Below are positions 40,616 to 51,506 of a DNA stretch of 64,000 nt, piece after piece. The position numbers and the translations under genes are program-made. The DNA comes from Kluyvera genomosp. 1. Lineage in GTDB: Bacteria; Pseudomonadota; Gammaproteobacteria; Enterobacterales; Enterobacteriaceae. The stretch's first letter is position 1, and each line of letters starts with the position of its first letter. The notes below the pieces were generated by a model that made no database searches, was not told where the DNA came from, and worked only from the letters and a program-made list of their open reading frames with translations. The stretch lies in contig NZ_LGHZ01000025.1 of assembly GCF_001266615.1 (NCBI RefSeq), positions 17,733 to 81,732 of the forward strand, read 5' to 3'.

Positions 40616-43003
40616 ATGAAATTCAGTGAACTGTGGTTACGCGAATGGGTGAATCCAGCTATTAATAGTGAAGCGCTGTCAGGTCAAATCACCATGGCTG
40701 GCCTGGAAGTTGACGGTGTTGAAGCGGTTTCCGGCAGCTTCAACGGCGTCGTTGTAGGTGAAGTCGTTGAGTGCGGTCAGCACCCTAACGCGGACAAACT
40801 GCGTGTAACGAAAGTCAACGTCGGCGGAGAACGTCTGCTGGACATCGTCTGCGGCGCACCAAACTGCCGTCAGGGGCTGAAAGTCGCGGTGGCGACTATT
40901 GGTGCCGTACTGCCTGGCGATTTCAAAATCAAAGCGGCTAAACTGCGTGGCGAACCGTCCGAAGGGATGCTGTGTTCCTTCTCTGAGCTGGGTATTTCCG
41001 ACGATCACGATGGCATTATTGAACTGCCTGCTGATGCGCCGCTGGGTACTGATATCCGTGAATACCTGAAGCTTGACGACAACACCATCGAAATTAGCGT
41101 CACGCCAAACCGCGCCGACTGCCTGGGTATTATCGGTGTTGCTCGCGACGTTGCGGTACTGAACAAACTGCCGCTGAACGAGCCAGAAATTGCACCGGTT
41201 GCCTCTACTATCGCTGATGTTCTGCCGATTGAGGTTGAAGCCGCCGATGCGTGCCCGCGCTATCTGGGTCGTGTGGTGAAAGGTATTAACGTTAAAGCAC
41301 CAACGCCACTGTGGATGAAAGAGAAGCTACGTCGCTGCGGCATCCGCTCCATTGATGCGGTGGTTGATATCACCAACTATGTGCTACTGGAACTGGGCCA
41401 ACCGATGCATGCGTTCGATAAAGATCGCATCGAAGGTGGGATCAAAGTTCGTATGGCCAAAGAAGGTGAAACGCTGGTCCTGCTGGACGGTAGCGAAGCT
41501 AAACTCAGCGCCGATACGCTCGTTATTGCTGACCACAACAAAGCGCTGGCCATGGCCGGTATCTTTGGTGGCGAACACTCTGGTGTGAACGATGAAACCC
41601 AGAACGTTCTGCTCGAATCCGCATTCTTTAGCCCTCTGTCCATTACTGGCCGTGCGCGCCGTCATGGTCTGCACACGGATGCGTCTCATCGCTATGAGCG
41701 CGGTGTCGATCCGGTTCTGCAGTACAAAGCCATGGAACGTGCAACTCGCCTGCTGATCGAACTGTGCGGCGGTGAAGCCGGTCCAATCATCGATGTTACC
41801 AGCGAAGCGACGCTGCCGAAGCGCGCGACTATCACTTTGCGTCGTAGCAAACTGGATCGCCTGATTGGTCATCACATCGCGGATGATCAGGTCACCGATA
41901 TTCTGACCCGTCTGGGTTGCGAAGTGACCGTCGGTCAGGATCAATGGCAGGCGGTTGCGCCAACCTGGCGTTTCGATATGGAAATCGAAGAAGACCTGGT
42001 TGAAGAAGTTGCCCGCATTTATGGCTATAACAGCATCCCGAACGAGCCTGTACAGGCCGGTCTGGTGATGGGCAGTCACAAAGAAGCTAACCTGTCGCTC
42101 AAGCGTGTGAAAACCATGCTGAATGATAAAGGCTATCAGGAAGTTATCACCTATAGCTTCGTTGACCCGAAAGTTCAGCAGTGGATGCACCCAGGCGAAG
42201 AAGCGCTGATTCTGCCAAGCCCAATCTCCAGTGAAATGTCTGCAATGCGTCTGTCCCTGCTGACCGGCCTGCTGTCGACTGCGGTATACAACCAGAATCG
42301 CCAGCAGAACCGCGTACGTATCTTCGAAACCGGTCTGCGTTTTGTTCCGGATACGCAAGCTCCGTTGGGCATCCGTCAGGATGTGATGCTGGGTGGGATT
42401 ATCTGCGGTAACCGCTATGAAGAGCATTGGAACCTGGCAAAAGAGACCGTTGATTTCTATGATATGAAGGGCGATCTGGAGTCGGTTCTCGATCTGACCG
42501 GTAAATTGTCTGAAATTGAATTTAAAGCAGAAGCTAACCCGGCGCTGCATCCGGGGCAGTCTGCGGCGATTTATCTGAAAGGTGAACGCGTTGGTTTCAT
42601 TGGTGTTATTCACCCAGAGCTTGAGCGTAAACTGGATCTGAACGGCCGTACGCTGGCATTCGAACTGGAGTGGAATAAGCTTGCAGACCGCGTGGTTCCT
42701 CAGGCTCAGGACGTTTCCCGCTTCCCGGCAAACCGCCGTGATATCGCCGTTGTGGTCGCTGAAAATGTGCCTGCAGCAGATATTTTAAACGAATGTAAGA
42801 AAGTTGGCGTAAATCAGATAGTTGGCGTAAACTTATTTGACGTGTACCGTGGTAAGGGTGTTGCGGAAGGCTACAAGAGCCTTGCTATCAGCCTGATTTT
42901 ACAAGATACCAGCCGTACACTCGAAGAAGAGGAGATTGCCGCTACCGTCGCCAAATGTGTAGAGGCATTAAAAGAGCGATTCCAGGCATCATTGAGGGAT
43001 TGA
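40616..43003 (+). CDS. pheT: phenylalanyl-tRNA synthetase beta subunit
   Basis: The product is 795 residues, as in E. coli. An EMAP-II-like tRNA-binding domain (about 40-150), the B3/B4 editing domain (about 210-400) that clears Tyr-tRNA-Phe, the B5 domain (about 400-475), a class II-like core without catalysis, and the C-terminal ferredoxin-like anticodon-binding domain (about 700-795). GGGCAGGA before the ATG, 15 bases after pheS. The next gene, ihfA, begins 4 bases after its stop. Confidence 0.98.
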   Translation: MKFSELWLREWVNPAINSEALSGQITMAGLEVDGVEAVSGSFNGVVVGEVVECGQHPNADKLRVTKVNVGGERLLDIVCGAPNCRQGLKVAVATIGAVLPGDFKIKAAKLRGEPSEGMLCSFSELGISDDHDGIIELPADAPLGTDIREYLKLDDNTIEISVTPNRADCLGIIGVARDVAVLNKLPLNEPEIAPVASTIADVLPIEVEAADACPRYLGRVVKGINVKAPTPLWMKEKLRRCGIRSIDAVVDITNYVLLELGQPMHAFDKDRIEGGIKVRMAKEGETLVLLDGSEAKLSADTLVIADHNKALAMAGIFGGEHSGVNDETQNVLLESAFFSPLSITGRARRHGLHTDASHRYERGVDPVLQYKAMERATRLLIELCGGEAGPIIDVTSEATLPKRATITLRRSKLDRLIGHHIADDQVTDILTRLGCEVTVGQDQWQAVAPTWRFDMEIEEDLVEEVARIYGYNSIPNEPVQAGLVMGSHKEANLSLKRVKTMLNDKGYQEVITYSFVDPKVQQWMHPGEEALILPSPISSEMSAMRLSLLTGLLSTAVYNQNRQQNRVRIFETGLRFVPDTQAPLGIRQDVMLGGIICGNRYEEHWNLAKETVDFYDMKGDLESVLDLTGKLSEIEFKAEANPALHPGQSAAIYLKGERVGFIGVIHPELERKLDLNGRTLAFELEWNKLADRVVPQAQDVSRFPANRRDIAVVVAENVPAADILNECKKVGVNQIVGVNLFDVYRGKGVAEGYKSLAISLILQDTSRTLEEEEIAATVAKCVEALKERFQASLRD

Positions 43004-43007
43004 ACCT

Positions 43008-43307
43008 ATGGCGCTTACAAAAGCTGAAATGTCAGAATATCTGTTTGATAAGCTTGGGCTTAGCAAGCGGGATGCCAAAGAACTGGTAGAACTGTTTTTT
43101 GAGGAGATCCGTCGCGCTCTGGAAAACGGCGAGCAGGTGAAGCTATCCGGTTTTGGTAACTTTGATTTGCGTGATAAAAATCAACGCCCGGGACGTAACC
43201 CGAAAACGGGTGAAGATATTCCCATTACAGCCCGGCGTGTGGTGACCTTCAGACCAGGACAGAAGTTAAAAAGCCGGGTCGAAAACGCAACACCCAAAGA
43301 AGAGTAA
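43008..43307 (+). CDS. ihfA: integration host factor alpha subunit
   Basis: The product is 99 residues, as in E. coli. It is a HU/IHF-fold protein; the DNA-intercalating arm carries the proline in [20 protein letters not shown] near residue 60-79. With IhfB it bends DNA sharply at WATCAANNNNTTR, including in the narG promoter region of this window. It lies at the end of the thrS-pheST block and is followed by a terminator. Confidence 0.98.
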   Translation: MALTKAEMSEYLFDKLGLSKRDAKELVELFFEEIRRALENGEQVKLSGFGNFDLRDKNQRPGRNPKTGEDIPITARRVVTFRPGQKLKSRVENATPKEE

Positions 43308-43319
43308 TCTGAACTAACT

Positions 43320-43348
43320 AAAAAGGCCGCATTCGCGGCCTTTTTCTT
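43320..43348 (+). terminator. ihfA terminator
   Basis: The stem AAAAAGGCCGC / GCGGCCTTTTT with loop ATTC is followed by CTTTT, 13 bases past the stop. Confidence 0.93.
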
Positions 43349-43407
43349 TTCTTAGATGGCGCATCCGCCTTAAAATCAAAAGCCTCTTTACGCGCTTACG
43401 GGTAATT

Positions 43408-44388
43408 ATGCAGCTCTATGTTCATCAACAGCAGCGACGAAACCGCCGCTGGCTTGCCGCACTGACGCTGGTGCTCTTGTTTATGCTGGTTATTGGCCTA
43501 TGTGCGGGCGATCAATGGATTGCACCGGGAGAGTGGTTTAACGCGAAAGGGCAGCTCTTTATCTGGCAGATTAGGCTGCCGCGAACGCTTGCCGTGATGC
43601 TGGTTGGCGCATCGCTGGCGCTTTGTGGCGCGGTGATGCAGACACTGTTTGAAAATCCGCTGGCCGAACCAGGCCTGCTCGGTGTATCCAACGGCGCAGG
43701 GGTAGGACTCATTGCGGTCATTATGCTTGGCCATGGCGCGTTGCCCGGCTGGATGCCAGGACTCGCGGCGATAGCCGGTGCATTATTGATTACCGCCATT
43801 TTGATGCGTTTTGCTCGTCGTCATCTGTCGACTAGCCGCCTGCTGTTAGCAGGCGTTGCGTTGGGGATTATCTGTAGCGCGTTAATGACCTGGGCTGTCT
43901 ACTTCTCAACGTCGTTTGACCTGCGTCAGTTGATGTATTGGATGATGGGGGGCTTTGGTGGCGTTGACTGGCAGCAGCTGTGGCTGATGGTGACGCTGCT
44001 GCCGGTGCTGGTGTGGGTCTGTCTGCAATCCCAGCCGCTCAATCTACTGGCCTTGGGGGAAACTTCCGCGCGTCAACTCGGCGTACCGATTGCGCTGTGG
44101 CGTAAACTGCTGGTGATGGCTACTGGTTGGCTGGTGGGCGTTAGCGTGGCGCTGGCCGGGGCGATTGGTTTTATTGGGCTGGTGGTGCCGCACATGCTAC
44201 GCCTGTGCGGGCTAACCGATCACCGCGTGCTATTGCCTGCCAGCGCGCTAGCAGGAGCCAGTACACTGCTGTTTGCCGATATTATTGCACGACTGGCGCT
44301 CTCTGCCGCTGAACTGCCAATAGGGGTTGTGACGGCAACGCTAGGCGCGCCGGTATTTATCTGGTTACTATTAAAGTCCGGGCGATAG
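43408..44388 (+). CDS. btuC: vitamin B12 ABC transporter permease BtuC
   Basis: The product is 326 residues, as in E. coli. It is a FecCD-type permease with about ten membrane segments. The family GL-rich stretches are clear ([19 protein letters not shown] near 90-108; [19 protein letters not shown] near 250-268). BtuC2D2 with BtuF moves vitamin B12 from periplasm to cytosol, after TonB-driven passage through BtuB. It is 30 bases before btuE. Confidence 0.96.
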   Translation: MQLYVHQQQRRNRRWLAALTLVLLFMLVIGLCAGDQWIAPGEWFNAKGQLFIWQIRLPRTLAVMLVGASLALCGAVMQTLFENPLAEPGLLGVSNGAGVGLIAVIMLGHGALPGWMPGLAAIAGALLITAILMRFARRHLSTSRLLLAGVALGIICSALMTWAVYFSTSFDLRQLMYWMMGGFGGVDWQQLWLMVTLLPVLVWVCLQSQPLNLLALGETSARQLGVPIALWRKLLVMATGWLVGVSVALAGAIGFIGLVVPHMLRLCGLTDHRVLLPASALAGASTLLFADIIARLALSAAELPIGVVTATLGAPVFIWLLLKSGR

Positions 44389-44417
44389 ACCCGGCTTAAC
44401 CTGCAAAAGAGGACGCT

Positions 44418-44972
44418 ATGCAAACAACTATTTTGAACACCCCGGTCACCACGATTGACGGTGAAAGCACGACTCTCGAAGGCTATAAAGGCAAAGTCCT
44501 GTTGATTGTGAACGTTGCCTCCAAATGCGGCTTGACACCACAGTATGAACAGCTGGAGACATTGCAGACTTCGCTGCAGAGCGAAGGGTTTACCGTACTG
44601 GGGTTCCCGTGCAACCAGTTCCTGGGACAGGAACCGGGCAGCGAAGAGGAGATCAAGACCTTCTGCAGCACGACCTATGGCGTAACGTTCCCGTTGTTTA
44701 GCAAGATTGACGTCAATGGCGAAGGGCGTCATCCGCTTTACGCTAAGCTGACTCATATCGCGCCGGATGCCATCGCACCAGAAGGCAGTGGCTTCTATGA
44801 GCGTATGGCCAGTAAAGGACGAGCCCCAGCGCAGCCTGGCGATATTCTGTGGAATTTTGAGAAATTCTTAATCGGCCGTCATGGCGAAGTTATTAACCGT
44901 TTCTCCCCGGATATGACGCCGGATGATCCGACGCTGGTGGCCGCCATTAAACAGGCGATCTCCCAGCCATGA
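44418..44972 (+). CDS. btuE: glutathione/thioredoxin peroxidase BtuE
   Basis: The product is 184 residues (E. coli 183). It is a cysteine form of the glutathione peroxidase family: active Cys in [15 protein letters not shown] near residue 36, Gln in FPCNQF near 71, and Trp in WNFEKFLI near 138. It reduces peroxides with thioredoxin or glutathione and is not needed for vitamin B12 transport, despite its place in the operon. Its stop overlaps the btuD start. Confidence 0.95.
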   Translation: MQTTILNTPVTTIDGESTTLEGYKGKVLLIVNVASKCGLTPQYEQLETLQTSLQSEGFTVLGFPCNQFLGQEPGSEEEIKTFCSTTYGVTFPLFSKIDVNGEGRHPLYAKLTHIAPDAIAPEGSGFYERMASKGRAPAQPGDILWNFEKFLIGRHGEVINRFSPDMTPDDPTLVAAIKQAISQP

Positions 44973-45730
44973 TGCCTTTGATGCAGCTTCAGGATGTCAG
45001 CGAAAGCGCGCGATTACAGAGTGTGAACGTTGATGTGGGGCGCGGGGAAATGATTCATCTTGTCGGGCCGAATGGGGCGGGGAAAAGTACGCTTCTGGCA
45101 AGAATGGCGGGATTGAGTCGGGGAAAAGGGCAAGTGATGCTCAATGGGCAGTCGCTCGATGAGTGGACGGCCTCGGCGCTGGCACGCCATCGCGCCTATC
45201 TTTCCCAGCACCAGACACCGCCGTTTGCCATGCCTGTCTGGCAGTTCCTGATGCTGCATCAACATGATAACCAACATTCACCGTTTGCGGCGCATGTGAC
45301 CGAAGCGCTTGGTCTTGGCAATAAACTGGGACGCAACGTCAGCCAGCTCTCAGGCGGTGAATGGCAGCGGGTCAGGCTGGCCGCCGTGATACTTCAGATC
45401 TCTCCGTGGGATAATATCGATGGTCAGCTTCTGTTGCTGGACGAGCCGATGAACAGTTTGGATGTGGCGCAGCAGGCCGCGTTAGATAAACTGTTAACTG
45501 AACTCTGCGCTGCTGGCGTAACCATCATTATGAGCAGCCACGATCTTAACTACACTTTGCGTCACGCCCATTACGTATGGTTATTATGTTCTGGCCGATT
45601 GATTGCCAGCGGCCAAACTGATGCTGTATTGCAGCCGGAAAATTTAGCCCTGGCTTATAATATGGTTTTTCAGAAGCTGGAAATAGCTGGCCATCAGCTC
45701 CTCGTTTATGATGCTGTCGGTGAAAAATAA
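44969..45730 (+). CDS. btuD: vitamin B12 ABC transporter ATPase BtuD
   Basis: The product is 253 residues (E. coli 249). Walker A is GPNGAGKST near residue 36, signature LSGGEWQRV near 128 and Walker B LLLLDEP near 155-161. It powers the BtuC permease. The start could be either ATG of ATGATG (44969 or 44972); the first overlaps the btuE stop by 4 bases. The C-terminal 20 residues differ from E. coli. Confidence 0.94.
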   Translation: MMPLMQLQDVSESARLQSVNVDVGRGEMIHLVGPNGAGKSTLLARMAGLSRGKGQVMLNGQSLDEWTASALARHRAYLSQHQTPPFAMPVWQFLMLHQHDNQHSPFAAHVTEALGLGNKLGRNVSQLSGGEWQRVRLAAVILQISPWDNIDGQLLLLDEPMNSLDVAQQAALDKLLTELCAAGVTIIMSSHDLNYTLRHAHYVWLLCSGRLIASGQTDAVLQPENLALAYNMVFQKLEIAGHQLLVYDAVGEK

Positions 45731-45826
45731 TCCATACTCAGCTTCAAACGGCGGTCATTGCTTGCCAGTCGATCGCTTATCGATATAATTTGTTGGCTGA
45801 TCATAAAAATAGAGGATGCGCTGGAT

Positions 45827-46291
45827 ATGCGTTTCTGGGCTCTTTTTCTCGTGGCATTCATTTTAGCTGGCTGTAGCAGTCATCGCCCACCGCCGCCAAA
45901 TCCACGGCTTGCGGATTCTATTACGGTGATTGCGAGTTTAAACGACCAGCTGCAGAACTGGCACGGCACGCCTTATCGCTACGGTGGCATGAATCGTCGC
46001 GGCGTCGATTGCTCGGCGTTTGTGCTGATGACTTTCCGCGACAAATTTGAGATGCGTCTGCCAAGAGAAACCCGTCAGCAGGCAAAAATAGGCACTGAAA
46101 TCGATAAGGACGACCTCCTGCCTGGCGATCTGGTGTTCTTCAAAACCGGCGCAGGGGAAAGTGGCCTGCACGTGGGTATCTACGACACCGACAATCAGTT
46201 TATCCATGCCTCAACCAGCCAGGGCGTCACGCGTTCCTCGCTCGACAACGTCTACTGGCGGAAGAATTTCTGGCAGGCCAGGCGAATTTAA
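45827..46291 (+). CDS. nlpC: NlpC/P60 family lipoprotein NlpC
   Basis: The product is 154 residues, as in E. coli. The lipobox ILAGC gives a lipidated Cys near residue 15. The NlpC/P60 peptidase core has the catalytic Cys in RRGVDCSAFV near 62, His in GLHVGIY near 118 and a second His in FIHAS near 130. The family cleaves peptide bonds in peptidoglycan. Upstream in-frame codons to 45758 match nothing known. A terminator follows. Confidence 0.94.
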   Translation: MRFWALFLVAFILAGCSSHRPPPPNPRLADSITVIASLNDQLQNWHGTPYRYGGMNRRGVDCSAFVLMTFRDKFEMRLPRETRQQAKIGTEIDKDDLLPGDLVFFKTGAGESGLHVGIYDTDNQFIHASTSQGVTRSSLDNVYWRKNFWQARRI

Positions 46292-46299
46292 TCGAAAAG

Positions 46300-46331
46300 A
46301 AAAGGAGGCCAAAAAGTGCCTCCTTTTTTTA
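46300..46331 (+). terminator. nlpC terminator
   Basis: AAAAGGAGGC / GCCTCCTTTT with an 8-nt loop, followed by TTT, begins a few bases past the nlpC stop. Confidence 0.92.
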
Positions 46332-46480
46332 TGTAGTCGATTTAATTTAAATTAAATAGCGAACGATATTCTCATTTTGTTAGGCGAGATCATGGAACTT
46401 AAGGTTGATTGTGTTAATCCATGGGTTTCGATTACAATCATTACGATCCAGTGACGGACCAATGAAATAAAAAGGAACCG

Positions 46481-46549
46481 ATGAAAGGAATAATCACAGC
46501 ATCTATTACTATAGGTTATCGCTTTGTGACGTCAGGAACCCGGACATGA
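46481..46549 (+). CDS. possible 22-residue leader peptide before ydiV
   Basis: A short frame (MKGIITASITIGYRFVTSGT, then RT) begins with ATG 46481, preceded by AAAAAGGAACCG, a good ribosome site at normal spacing. It ends 22 bases before the ydiV ATG. I recognise no homologue. It may be a leader peptide, a small protein or chance. Confidence 0.3.
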   Translation: MKGIITASITIGYRFVTSGTRT

Positions 46550-46571
46550 CTTTTAGTGAAGGGCAGTCGCA

Positions 46572-47285
46572 ATGATTGTATCGCTGGATAATACGTATTG
46601 TTCTCAGTTGTTTTTTCTCCCCGCCAGGAATAGTGGGGGACAGTTGGTTGGCCTGAAGGTGGTCAGCCAGTTTAGCGGTGTTAATAACCACGTTCGAATT
46701 CCGACTAGCCTCGTTTTGCCACGTCTTACCGCGCAAGAAGAAATCGCCTTATTCCAGGAAAAACTGGCGCTCCTGACCACCTGTCAGCTGTTTTTCCTTC
46801 AGCATGGACTGAAGGCGTGGATAACTATCCCTCCCGGCGTTGTCGATGCCTTGCTGACCCAGGATGAACTGGCGGCCAGTGCCGCGCGTTTCTCTTTCCT
46901 TGAACTGGCGGTGAGTGAAGGTTTTCCGGGGCTTAATCATATTGATGAAAATCACGCGCTTGCCAGGCTGTGCCAGCAATTCCCGCTGGTGTTGAGCGAT
47001 TTTGGATCCGGCGATGCCTCGACTAAAGCGGTCTTTGCCGGGCTTTTTAGTCGCGTGGTGCTGGATAGAAACTTCGTGCAGCGCCAGGCAAAATCGGCCT
47101 CTTTTGAACCGTTTATGCGGGCTATCGTCAGCCAGATTCAACCGTACTGTCAGGCGATTATGATCTCCGGCGTTGATGACGACATTTTGCGACAGCGGCT
47201 GGAGCCTTATGGCTTTAGCGGTATGCTAGGGAATTTATGGCCAGCAGTGCCTGAATCGTCATTAATAACATTAGCGCAACAATAA
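46572..47285 (+). CDS. ydiV: anti-FlhDC factor, degenerate EAL protein YdiV (RflP)
   Basis: The product is 237 residues, as in E. coli and Salmonella. It has the EAL fold but lacks the EAL motif and metal-binding acidic residues (the first-strand segment is VGLKVVSQFSGVNN), so it should not degrade cyclic di-GMP. In Salmonella it binds FlhD and brings FlhDC to ClpXP, shutting flagellar genes when nutrients are poor. The conserved C-terminal stretch FAGLFSRVVLDRNFVQRQ is near residues 155-172. It is separated from selO by 61 bases. Confidence 0.9.
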   Translation: MIVSLDNTYCSQLFFLPARNSGGQLVGLKVVSQFSGVNNHVRIPTSLVLPRLTAQEEIALFQEKLALLTTCQLFFLQHGLKAWITIPPGVVDALLTQDELAASAARFSFLELAVSEGFPGLNHIDENHALARLCQQFPLVLSDFGSGDASTKAVFAGLFSRVVLDRNFVQRQAKSASFEPFMRAIVSQIQPYCQAIMISGVDDDILRQRLEPYGFSGMLGNLWPAVPESSLITLAQQ

Positions 47286-47346
47286 CCCTGTATTTACCCG
47301 GGTGTTTAACGTACGTTAACCCAATACACTACGGACAGGAGGAACC

Positions 47347-48789
47347 ATGAACCTGTCATTTAACACCCGCTGGCGCGACGAGCTGCCAGGATTTTATAGC
47401 GCGCTACAGCCTACGCCGCTGCACAATGCCCGAGTTATCTGGCACAACGCGCCGCTTGCCAATGAATTAGCCATTCCCGCCGAACTTTTTACCCCTGCAC
47501 AAGGGGCTGGCGTTTGGGGCGGTGAGCAACTGCTGCCCGGTATGTCGCCTCTGGCGCAGGTTTATAGTGGCCATCAGTTCGGTGCCTGGGCCGGTCAACT
47601 CGGCGATGGGCGCGGTATTTTACTCGGTGAACAACAGCTAGAAAACGGCAAGTCGGTTGACTGGCATCTTAAAGGGGCGGGGCTGACGCCTTATTCGCGT
47701 ATGGGCGACGGGCGTGCGGTGCTGCGCTCTACGCTGCGTGAAAGCCTGGCTTCTGAGGCGATGCATTATCTCGGGATCCCTGGGACTCGTGCGTTAGCGA
47801 TTGTCACCAGCGATACCCCTATCCAACGGGAAACCGTCGAATCTGGCGCGATGCTGATGCGCATCGCTGAAAGCCATATTCGTTTTGGTCATTTCGAGCA
47901 TTTTTATTACCGTCGTGAAATGGACAGCGTCCGTCAGCTTGCGGATTACACCATTCGCCATCACTGTCCGCATCTGCAGGATGAGCCGGAGAGCTATGCG
48001 CTGTGGTTCCATGATGTGGTCACGCGTACCGCACAGATGATTGCCCGCTGGCAAACGGTTGGTTTCGCGCATGGTGTAATGAATACTGACAATATGTCGA
48101 TTCTTGGACTAACGCTGGATTACGGCCCGTTTGGTTTTCTCGATGATTATCAGCCTGAGTTTATTTGTAATCACTCTGACTATCAGGGGCGCTACCGTTT
48201 TGATAATCAACCTGCCATTGGGCTGTGGAATTTACAGTGTCTGGCGCAGTCGCTATCGGCGCTGATTGAGGTTGATGCGCTTAACGCCGCGCTGGATACC
48301 TACCAGCAGACGCTGTTCCGTGAATATGGTCAGAGGATGCGCAAAAAACTTGGGCTGTTTAGCGAGGAGTCGGGCGATAACGATTTGCTCAACGGTCTGT
48401 ATGCGCTGATGAAGCGTGAGGGCAGCGATTACACCCTGACTTTCCGTCTGCTGAGTGAAACCGAACAATTGAGTGCGGCGTCGCCGTTGCGCGATGAGTT
48501 TATCGACCGGGCCGCTTTTGATAGTTGGTTTACCCAGTACCGTGTTCGCCTGCAGCAAGAACAGATCGCTGACTCGCAGCGCCAATGCGCAATGAAACTG
48601 GCCAACCCGGCCATGGTGTTACGCAACTGGCTGGCGCAGCGGGCGATTGAACAGGCAGAGCAGGGTGACTATCAGGAATTGCACCGCCTGCATGAAGCGC
48701 TACGTCATCCGTGGGACGATCGCCATGACGACTATGGTCGACGCCCGCCAGACTGGGGTAAGCATCTCGAAGTGAGCTGTTCGAGTTAA
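47347..48789 (+). CDS. selO: protein adenylyltransferase SelO (YdiU)
   Basis: The product is 480 residues (E. coli 478). SelO is a pseudokinase-fold enzyme that flips ATP in its active site and AMPylates Ser, Thr or Tyr of target proteins, with a role in oxidative stress. The kinase-like motifs are present: [16 protein letters not shown] near residue 107, [10 protein letters not shown] near 244 and the metal site in [11 protein letters not shown] near 263. As in E. coli, the penultimate Cys (ending VSCSS) takes the place of selenocysteine seen in eukaryotes. AGGAGGA lies before the ATG. Confidence 0.96.
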   Translation: MNLSFNTRWRDELPGFYSALQPTPLHNARVIWHNAPLANELAIPAELFTPAQGAGVWGGEQLLPGMSPLAQVYSGHQFGAWAGQLGDGRGILLGEQQLENGKSVDWHLKGAGLTPYSRMGDGRAVLRSTLRESLASEAMHYLGIPGTRALAIVTSDTPIQRETVESGAMLMRIAESHIRFGHFEHFYYRREMDSVRQLADYTIRHHCPHLQDEPESYALWFHDVVTRTAQMIARWQTVGFAHGVMNTDNMSILGLTLDYGPFGFLDDYQPEFICNHSDYQGRYRFDNQPAIGLWNLQCLAQSLSALIEVDALNAALDTYQQTLFREYGQRMRKKLGLFSEESGDNDLLNGLYALMKREGSDYTLTFRLLSETEQLSAASPLRDEFIDRAAFDSWFTQYRVRLQQEQIADSQRQCAMKLANPAMVLRNWLAQRAIEQAEQGDYQELHRLHEALRHPWDDRHDDYGRRPPDWGKHLEVSCSS

Positions 48790-48825
48790 GCGACTCTCTG
48801 CTGCACTGCCGTCCGGGTGGTGCAG

Positions 48826-49014
48826 CTATTTCGTTAAAATGAGTTTTCCTGCCTGAGTTTGTCGCAGCAAATATTGCTGTTCGCCGTGTTCAATAATGAC
48901 TCGACCTTCCTGACCTAACAGCGTCTGGCTGTCGATCCGGCGATCGCTGGGGAGAGGGCGAGGGGTATTATCCTTTTGTGATTCTATTTCTGCGCAGGTA
49001 TCCATTAGCGACAT
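48826..49014 (-). CDS. hemP: hemin uptake protein HemP (YdiE)
   Basis: The ATG at 49014 gives 62 residues (E. coli YdiE 63), with the HemP core [20 protein letters not shown] and [17 protein letters not shown] at the C-terminus. The frame runs further upstream, but those codons lie inside the Fur box. No good ribosome site is visible. In other proteobacteria HemP is iron-regulated and needed for haem uptake expression. It sits between selO and aroH. Confidence 0.85.
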   Translation of the reverse strand: MSLMDTCAEIESQKDNTPRPLPSDRRIDSQTLLGQEGRVIIEHGEQQYLLRQTQAGKLILTK

Positions 49015-49040
49015 ATTTATAATGAAAATCAATGTAACAA

Positions 49041-49055
49041 TGATAACCATTATCA
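49041..49055 (-). promoter_or_regulatory. Fur box of hemP
   Basis: TGATAACCATTATCA matches the 7-1-7 Fur consensus TGATAATNATTATCA with one mismatch. It lies 27 bases upstream of the chosen hemP start, where it would block the promoter. Confidence 0.85.
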
Positions 49056-49143
49056 ATATTCAATGCATTAACCGCAAGTTTTATTTAATTAAATCAACGG
49101 TGGGGATATCGTGCGCCCGCCGATGTCCGGCGGGCGGGGGATA

Positions 49144-50190
49144 TTACAGACGGGTTGCGACGGCAGCCGCCAGTTTTTCCAACAGCAGTTCAGTATCTTC
49201 CCAGCTCAGGCAAGGATCGGTGATGGATTGGCCGTAGGTTAACGGTTGATCGGCGACGATTTTCTGCGTTCCTTCACGCAGGAAACTTTCAGCCATGATC
49301 CCGGCAATAGCTGAAGAACCATTGCGAATTTGCTGGCAGATATCATCACACACTTCCAGTTGCCGGCGGTGCTGCTTCTGGCAATTGCCGTGGCTGAAGT
49401 CAACCACCAGATGTTCAGGTAAATCGAACTCGTGCAGCGTATCGCAGGCGGCGGCAATATCGTTGGCATGGTAGTTTGGCTTTTTGCCACCGCGCATGAT
49501 GATATGACCGTAAGGGTTCCCGCTGGTCTGGTAAATGGTCATCTGGCCATTTTTATCCGGCGACAGGAACATATGGCTAGCGCGAGAAGCGCGAATGGCG
49601 TCAACCGCAATGCGCGTATTGCCATCGGTACCGTTTTTAAAACCAACTGGGCAGGAGAGTGCGGAAGCCATTTCGCGGTGGATCTGGCTTTCCGTTGTCC
49701 GCGCGCCGATAGCGCCCCAGCTAATCAGGTCGGCGATAAACTGACCGGTCACCATATCAAGAAACTCGGTAGCGGTCGGTACGCCCAGGGTATTCACCTG
49801 CAGCAGCAACTTGCGCGCCTGTTCAATGCCATGGTTGACGCGATAGCTGCCATTGAGGTCTGGATCGGAGATTAAGCCTTTCCAGCCAACAACCGTACGT
49901 GGCTTTTCAAAATAGGTGCGCATCACGATTTCCAGCTCACCCTGATGTTTTTCACGCAGCACCTGTAAGCGACGAGCGTAATCAACGGCAGCATCTAAAT
50001 CGTGAATAGAGCAGGGGCCAACAATCGCCAGCAGACGGCGATCTTCGCCATTGAGGATCTTTTCAATCCGGCGGCGTGAAGCGGTAACGTGCGCTGCAAC
50101 GTCCGGCGATACCGGGTAGCGTTCGGCCAGTTCTGCAGGCGTAATTAAGCTCTCAATTCGAGCGGTACGCAATTCATCGGTCTTATTCAT
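49144..50190 (-). CDS. aroH: 3-deoxy-7-phosphoheptulonate synthase, tryptophan-sensitive AroH
   Basis: The product is 348 residues, as in E. coli. It condenses phosphoenolpyruvate and erythrose-4-phosphate, the first step of aromatic synthesis, and is the Trp-sensitive isozyme. Conserved class I DAHP synthase stretches include GPCSIHDLDAAVDYARRL near 58, RTYFEKPRTVVGWKGL near 91, and KNGTDGNTRIAVDAIRA near 185. The ATG at 50190 matches E. coli; upstream codons do not. Its promoter side carries a TrpR operator, and the nearby ppsA makes its substrate PEP. Confidence 0.97.
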   Translation of the reverse strand: MNKTDELRTARIESLITPAELAERYPVSPDVAAHVTASRRRIEKILNGEDRRLLAIVGPCSIHDLDAAVDYARRLQVLREKHQGELEIVMRTYFEKPRTVVGWKGLISDPDLNGSYRVNHGIEQARKLLLQVNTLGVPTATEFLDMVTGQFIADLISWGAIGARTTESQIHREMASALSCPVGFKNGTDGNTRIAVDAIRASRASHMFLSPDKNGQMTIYQTSGNPYGHIIMRGGKKPNYHANDIAAACDTLHEFDLPEHLVVDFSHGNCQKQHRRQLEVCDDICQQIRNGSSAIAGIMAESFLREGTQKIVADQPLTYGQSITDPCLSWEDTELLLEKLAAAVATRL

Positions 50191-50331
50191 GGGGATCTCA
50201 GAAATTTGTTTCTTCGTCAGCCAATGTGCTGAGAAGTGATGCACATCACGATAAACCAATCTCCGCTGAATTCAAGCGCGGAGCGTAATGTGCGCTCAAT
50301 CACACTGCTATGATAAACAAATTTGATGCAT

Positions 50332-50351
50332 TGTACTAGTGTATTAGTACA
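50332..50351 (-). promoter_or_regulatory. TrpR operator of aroH
   Basis: TGTACTAGTGTATTAGTACA is nearly a perfect dyad and matches the TrpR core pattern (ACTAGT spaced to TAGTAC). It lies about 140 bases upstream of the aroH start and overlaps the last codons of ppsR. Binding of tryptophan-loaded TrpR is inferred from known E. coli aroH control. Confidence 0.8.
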
Positions 50352-51177
50352 TTCTGCGGCTAAGTCCCATTATATCCATGATTTTAGTGGCAATTTCTTC
50401 TACTGAATAATTGGTACTGTTGATCCACGGTATTTGATTACGGCGGTAAAGCGCTTCAACTTCCGCCACTTCCATTCGGCACTGGCGCATTGAGGCATAG
50501 CGGCTGTTCTCGCGTCGTTCTTCGCGAATGGCGGCCAAACGCTCGGCGTTGATTGTCAGGCCAAACAGTTTATGTTGCAGCGGTTTTAACGACGCTGGCA
50601 GCACGAGATTATCCATATCATCGGCAATAAACGGGTAGTTGGCGGCACGAATACCAAACTGCATCGCCAGATAAAGACTGGTTGGCGTTTTTCCACAGCG
50701 TGAAACGCCAAGCAGAATCACCTGCGCCTGATCGAGGTTACGCAATGAGATACCGTCGTCGTGCGCCAGGGTGTAATCAATCGCGGCAATACGCGCGTCG
50801 TACTTGGTGAGGTTACCGGGGGTTAAGCCATGGGTTCGATGGGCAATAGGGGTAGGATCAAGCTTAAGCTCTTCCTGTAATGGCGCGACCAGCGCCTGAA
50901 CGATATCCTGACAAAAACCTTCACATTGCAGAATAATGTCACGAATTTCGGGAATAACGATGGAATAGAAAACCAACGGGCGCACGCCCGTTTGCAGGTA
51001 AATGGCGTCGATTTGCTCTTTTACCGCCTTGGCACGGCTTTCGCTTTCAATAAACGGCAACGTAATGCTGTTTATCGCCACCGGGAATTGCGACATCACT
51101 GCATGACCAAGAACTTCTGCCGTAATAGCGGTGCCATCGGAAATATAAAACACCTGACGATCCACTGCACTTTCCAT
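50344..51177 (-). CDS. ppsR: PEP synthetase regulatory protein PpsR (kinase/pyrophosphorylase)
   Basis: The product is 277 residues, as in E. coli. The ATG at 51177 ([20 protein letters not shown]) has GGGGA upstream; the frame extends to 51228 without homology. The P-loop is [15 protein letters not shown] near 151-165. It inactivates PpsA by ADP-dependent phosphorylation of a Thr next to the catalytic His and reactivates it with phosphate, so flux matches energy state. It is divergent from ppsA across 329 bases. Confidence 0.97.
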   Translation of the reverse strand: MESAVDRQVFYISDGTAITAEVLGHAVMSQFPVAINSITLPFIESESRAKAVKEQIDAIYLQTGVRPLVFYSIVIPEIRDIILQCEGFCQDIVQALVAPLQEELKLDPTPIAHRTHGLTPGNLTKYDARIAAIDYTLAHDDGISLRNLDQAQVILLGVSRCGKTPTSLYLAMQFGIRAANYPFIADDMDNLVLPASLKPLQHKLFGLTINAERLAAIREERRENSRYASMRQCRMEVAEVEALYRRNQIPWINSTNYSVEEIATKIMDIMGLSRRMY

Positions 51178-51506
51178 TTTGCCATTCCCCGTTAATTGCC
51201 TGAAAGCGTAAATTAAATTTAAACACAACCTGACGATGTTTGTCCTTAAAATAAAAATGAAATGGTATTTTTATTTTTAATGAAATACCCATTTCATTTT
51301 TACATTGCTATCAATAGACCGTCGGTTATTGTGGCTTTTTAGCCTAATCAGTAGGTTATGAATTAATGGGAATCAATCCTAAAAAGTAAAAAAATAATTT
51401 GCTTACACGATTCACCGTTTTTTTCAGCAGTTTAAATATGCGAGGATAATTTGAGTAGTCAGTCGTTACTTATCACTGCTTCTTTAATCTAAAAAGGATT
51501 GTCTCG
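51178..51506. other. ppsR-ppsA divergent promoter gap with Cra site
   Basis: The gap is AT-rich. A Cra (FruR) site GCTTACACGATTCACC (TGAATCG half on the minus strand) is at 51401-51416, and a -10 GATAAT at 51445-51450. A start point near 51457 puts Cra at about -48, the activator position known for E. coli ppsA. Nothing else is recognised. Confidence 0.7.

Noticed and set aside
41384..42613. 409-codon open frame opposite pheT
   Set aside because: Shadow of pheT codon bias; no evidence of translation.
49115..49135. GC-rich hairpin after aroH as a Rho-independent terminator
   Set aside because: The 8-bp stem is good but no T run follows on the minus strand, so I do not call it.
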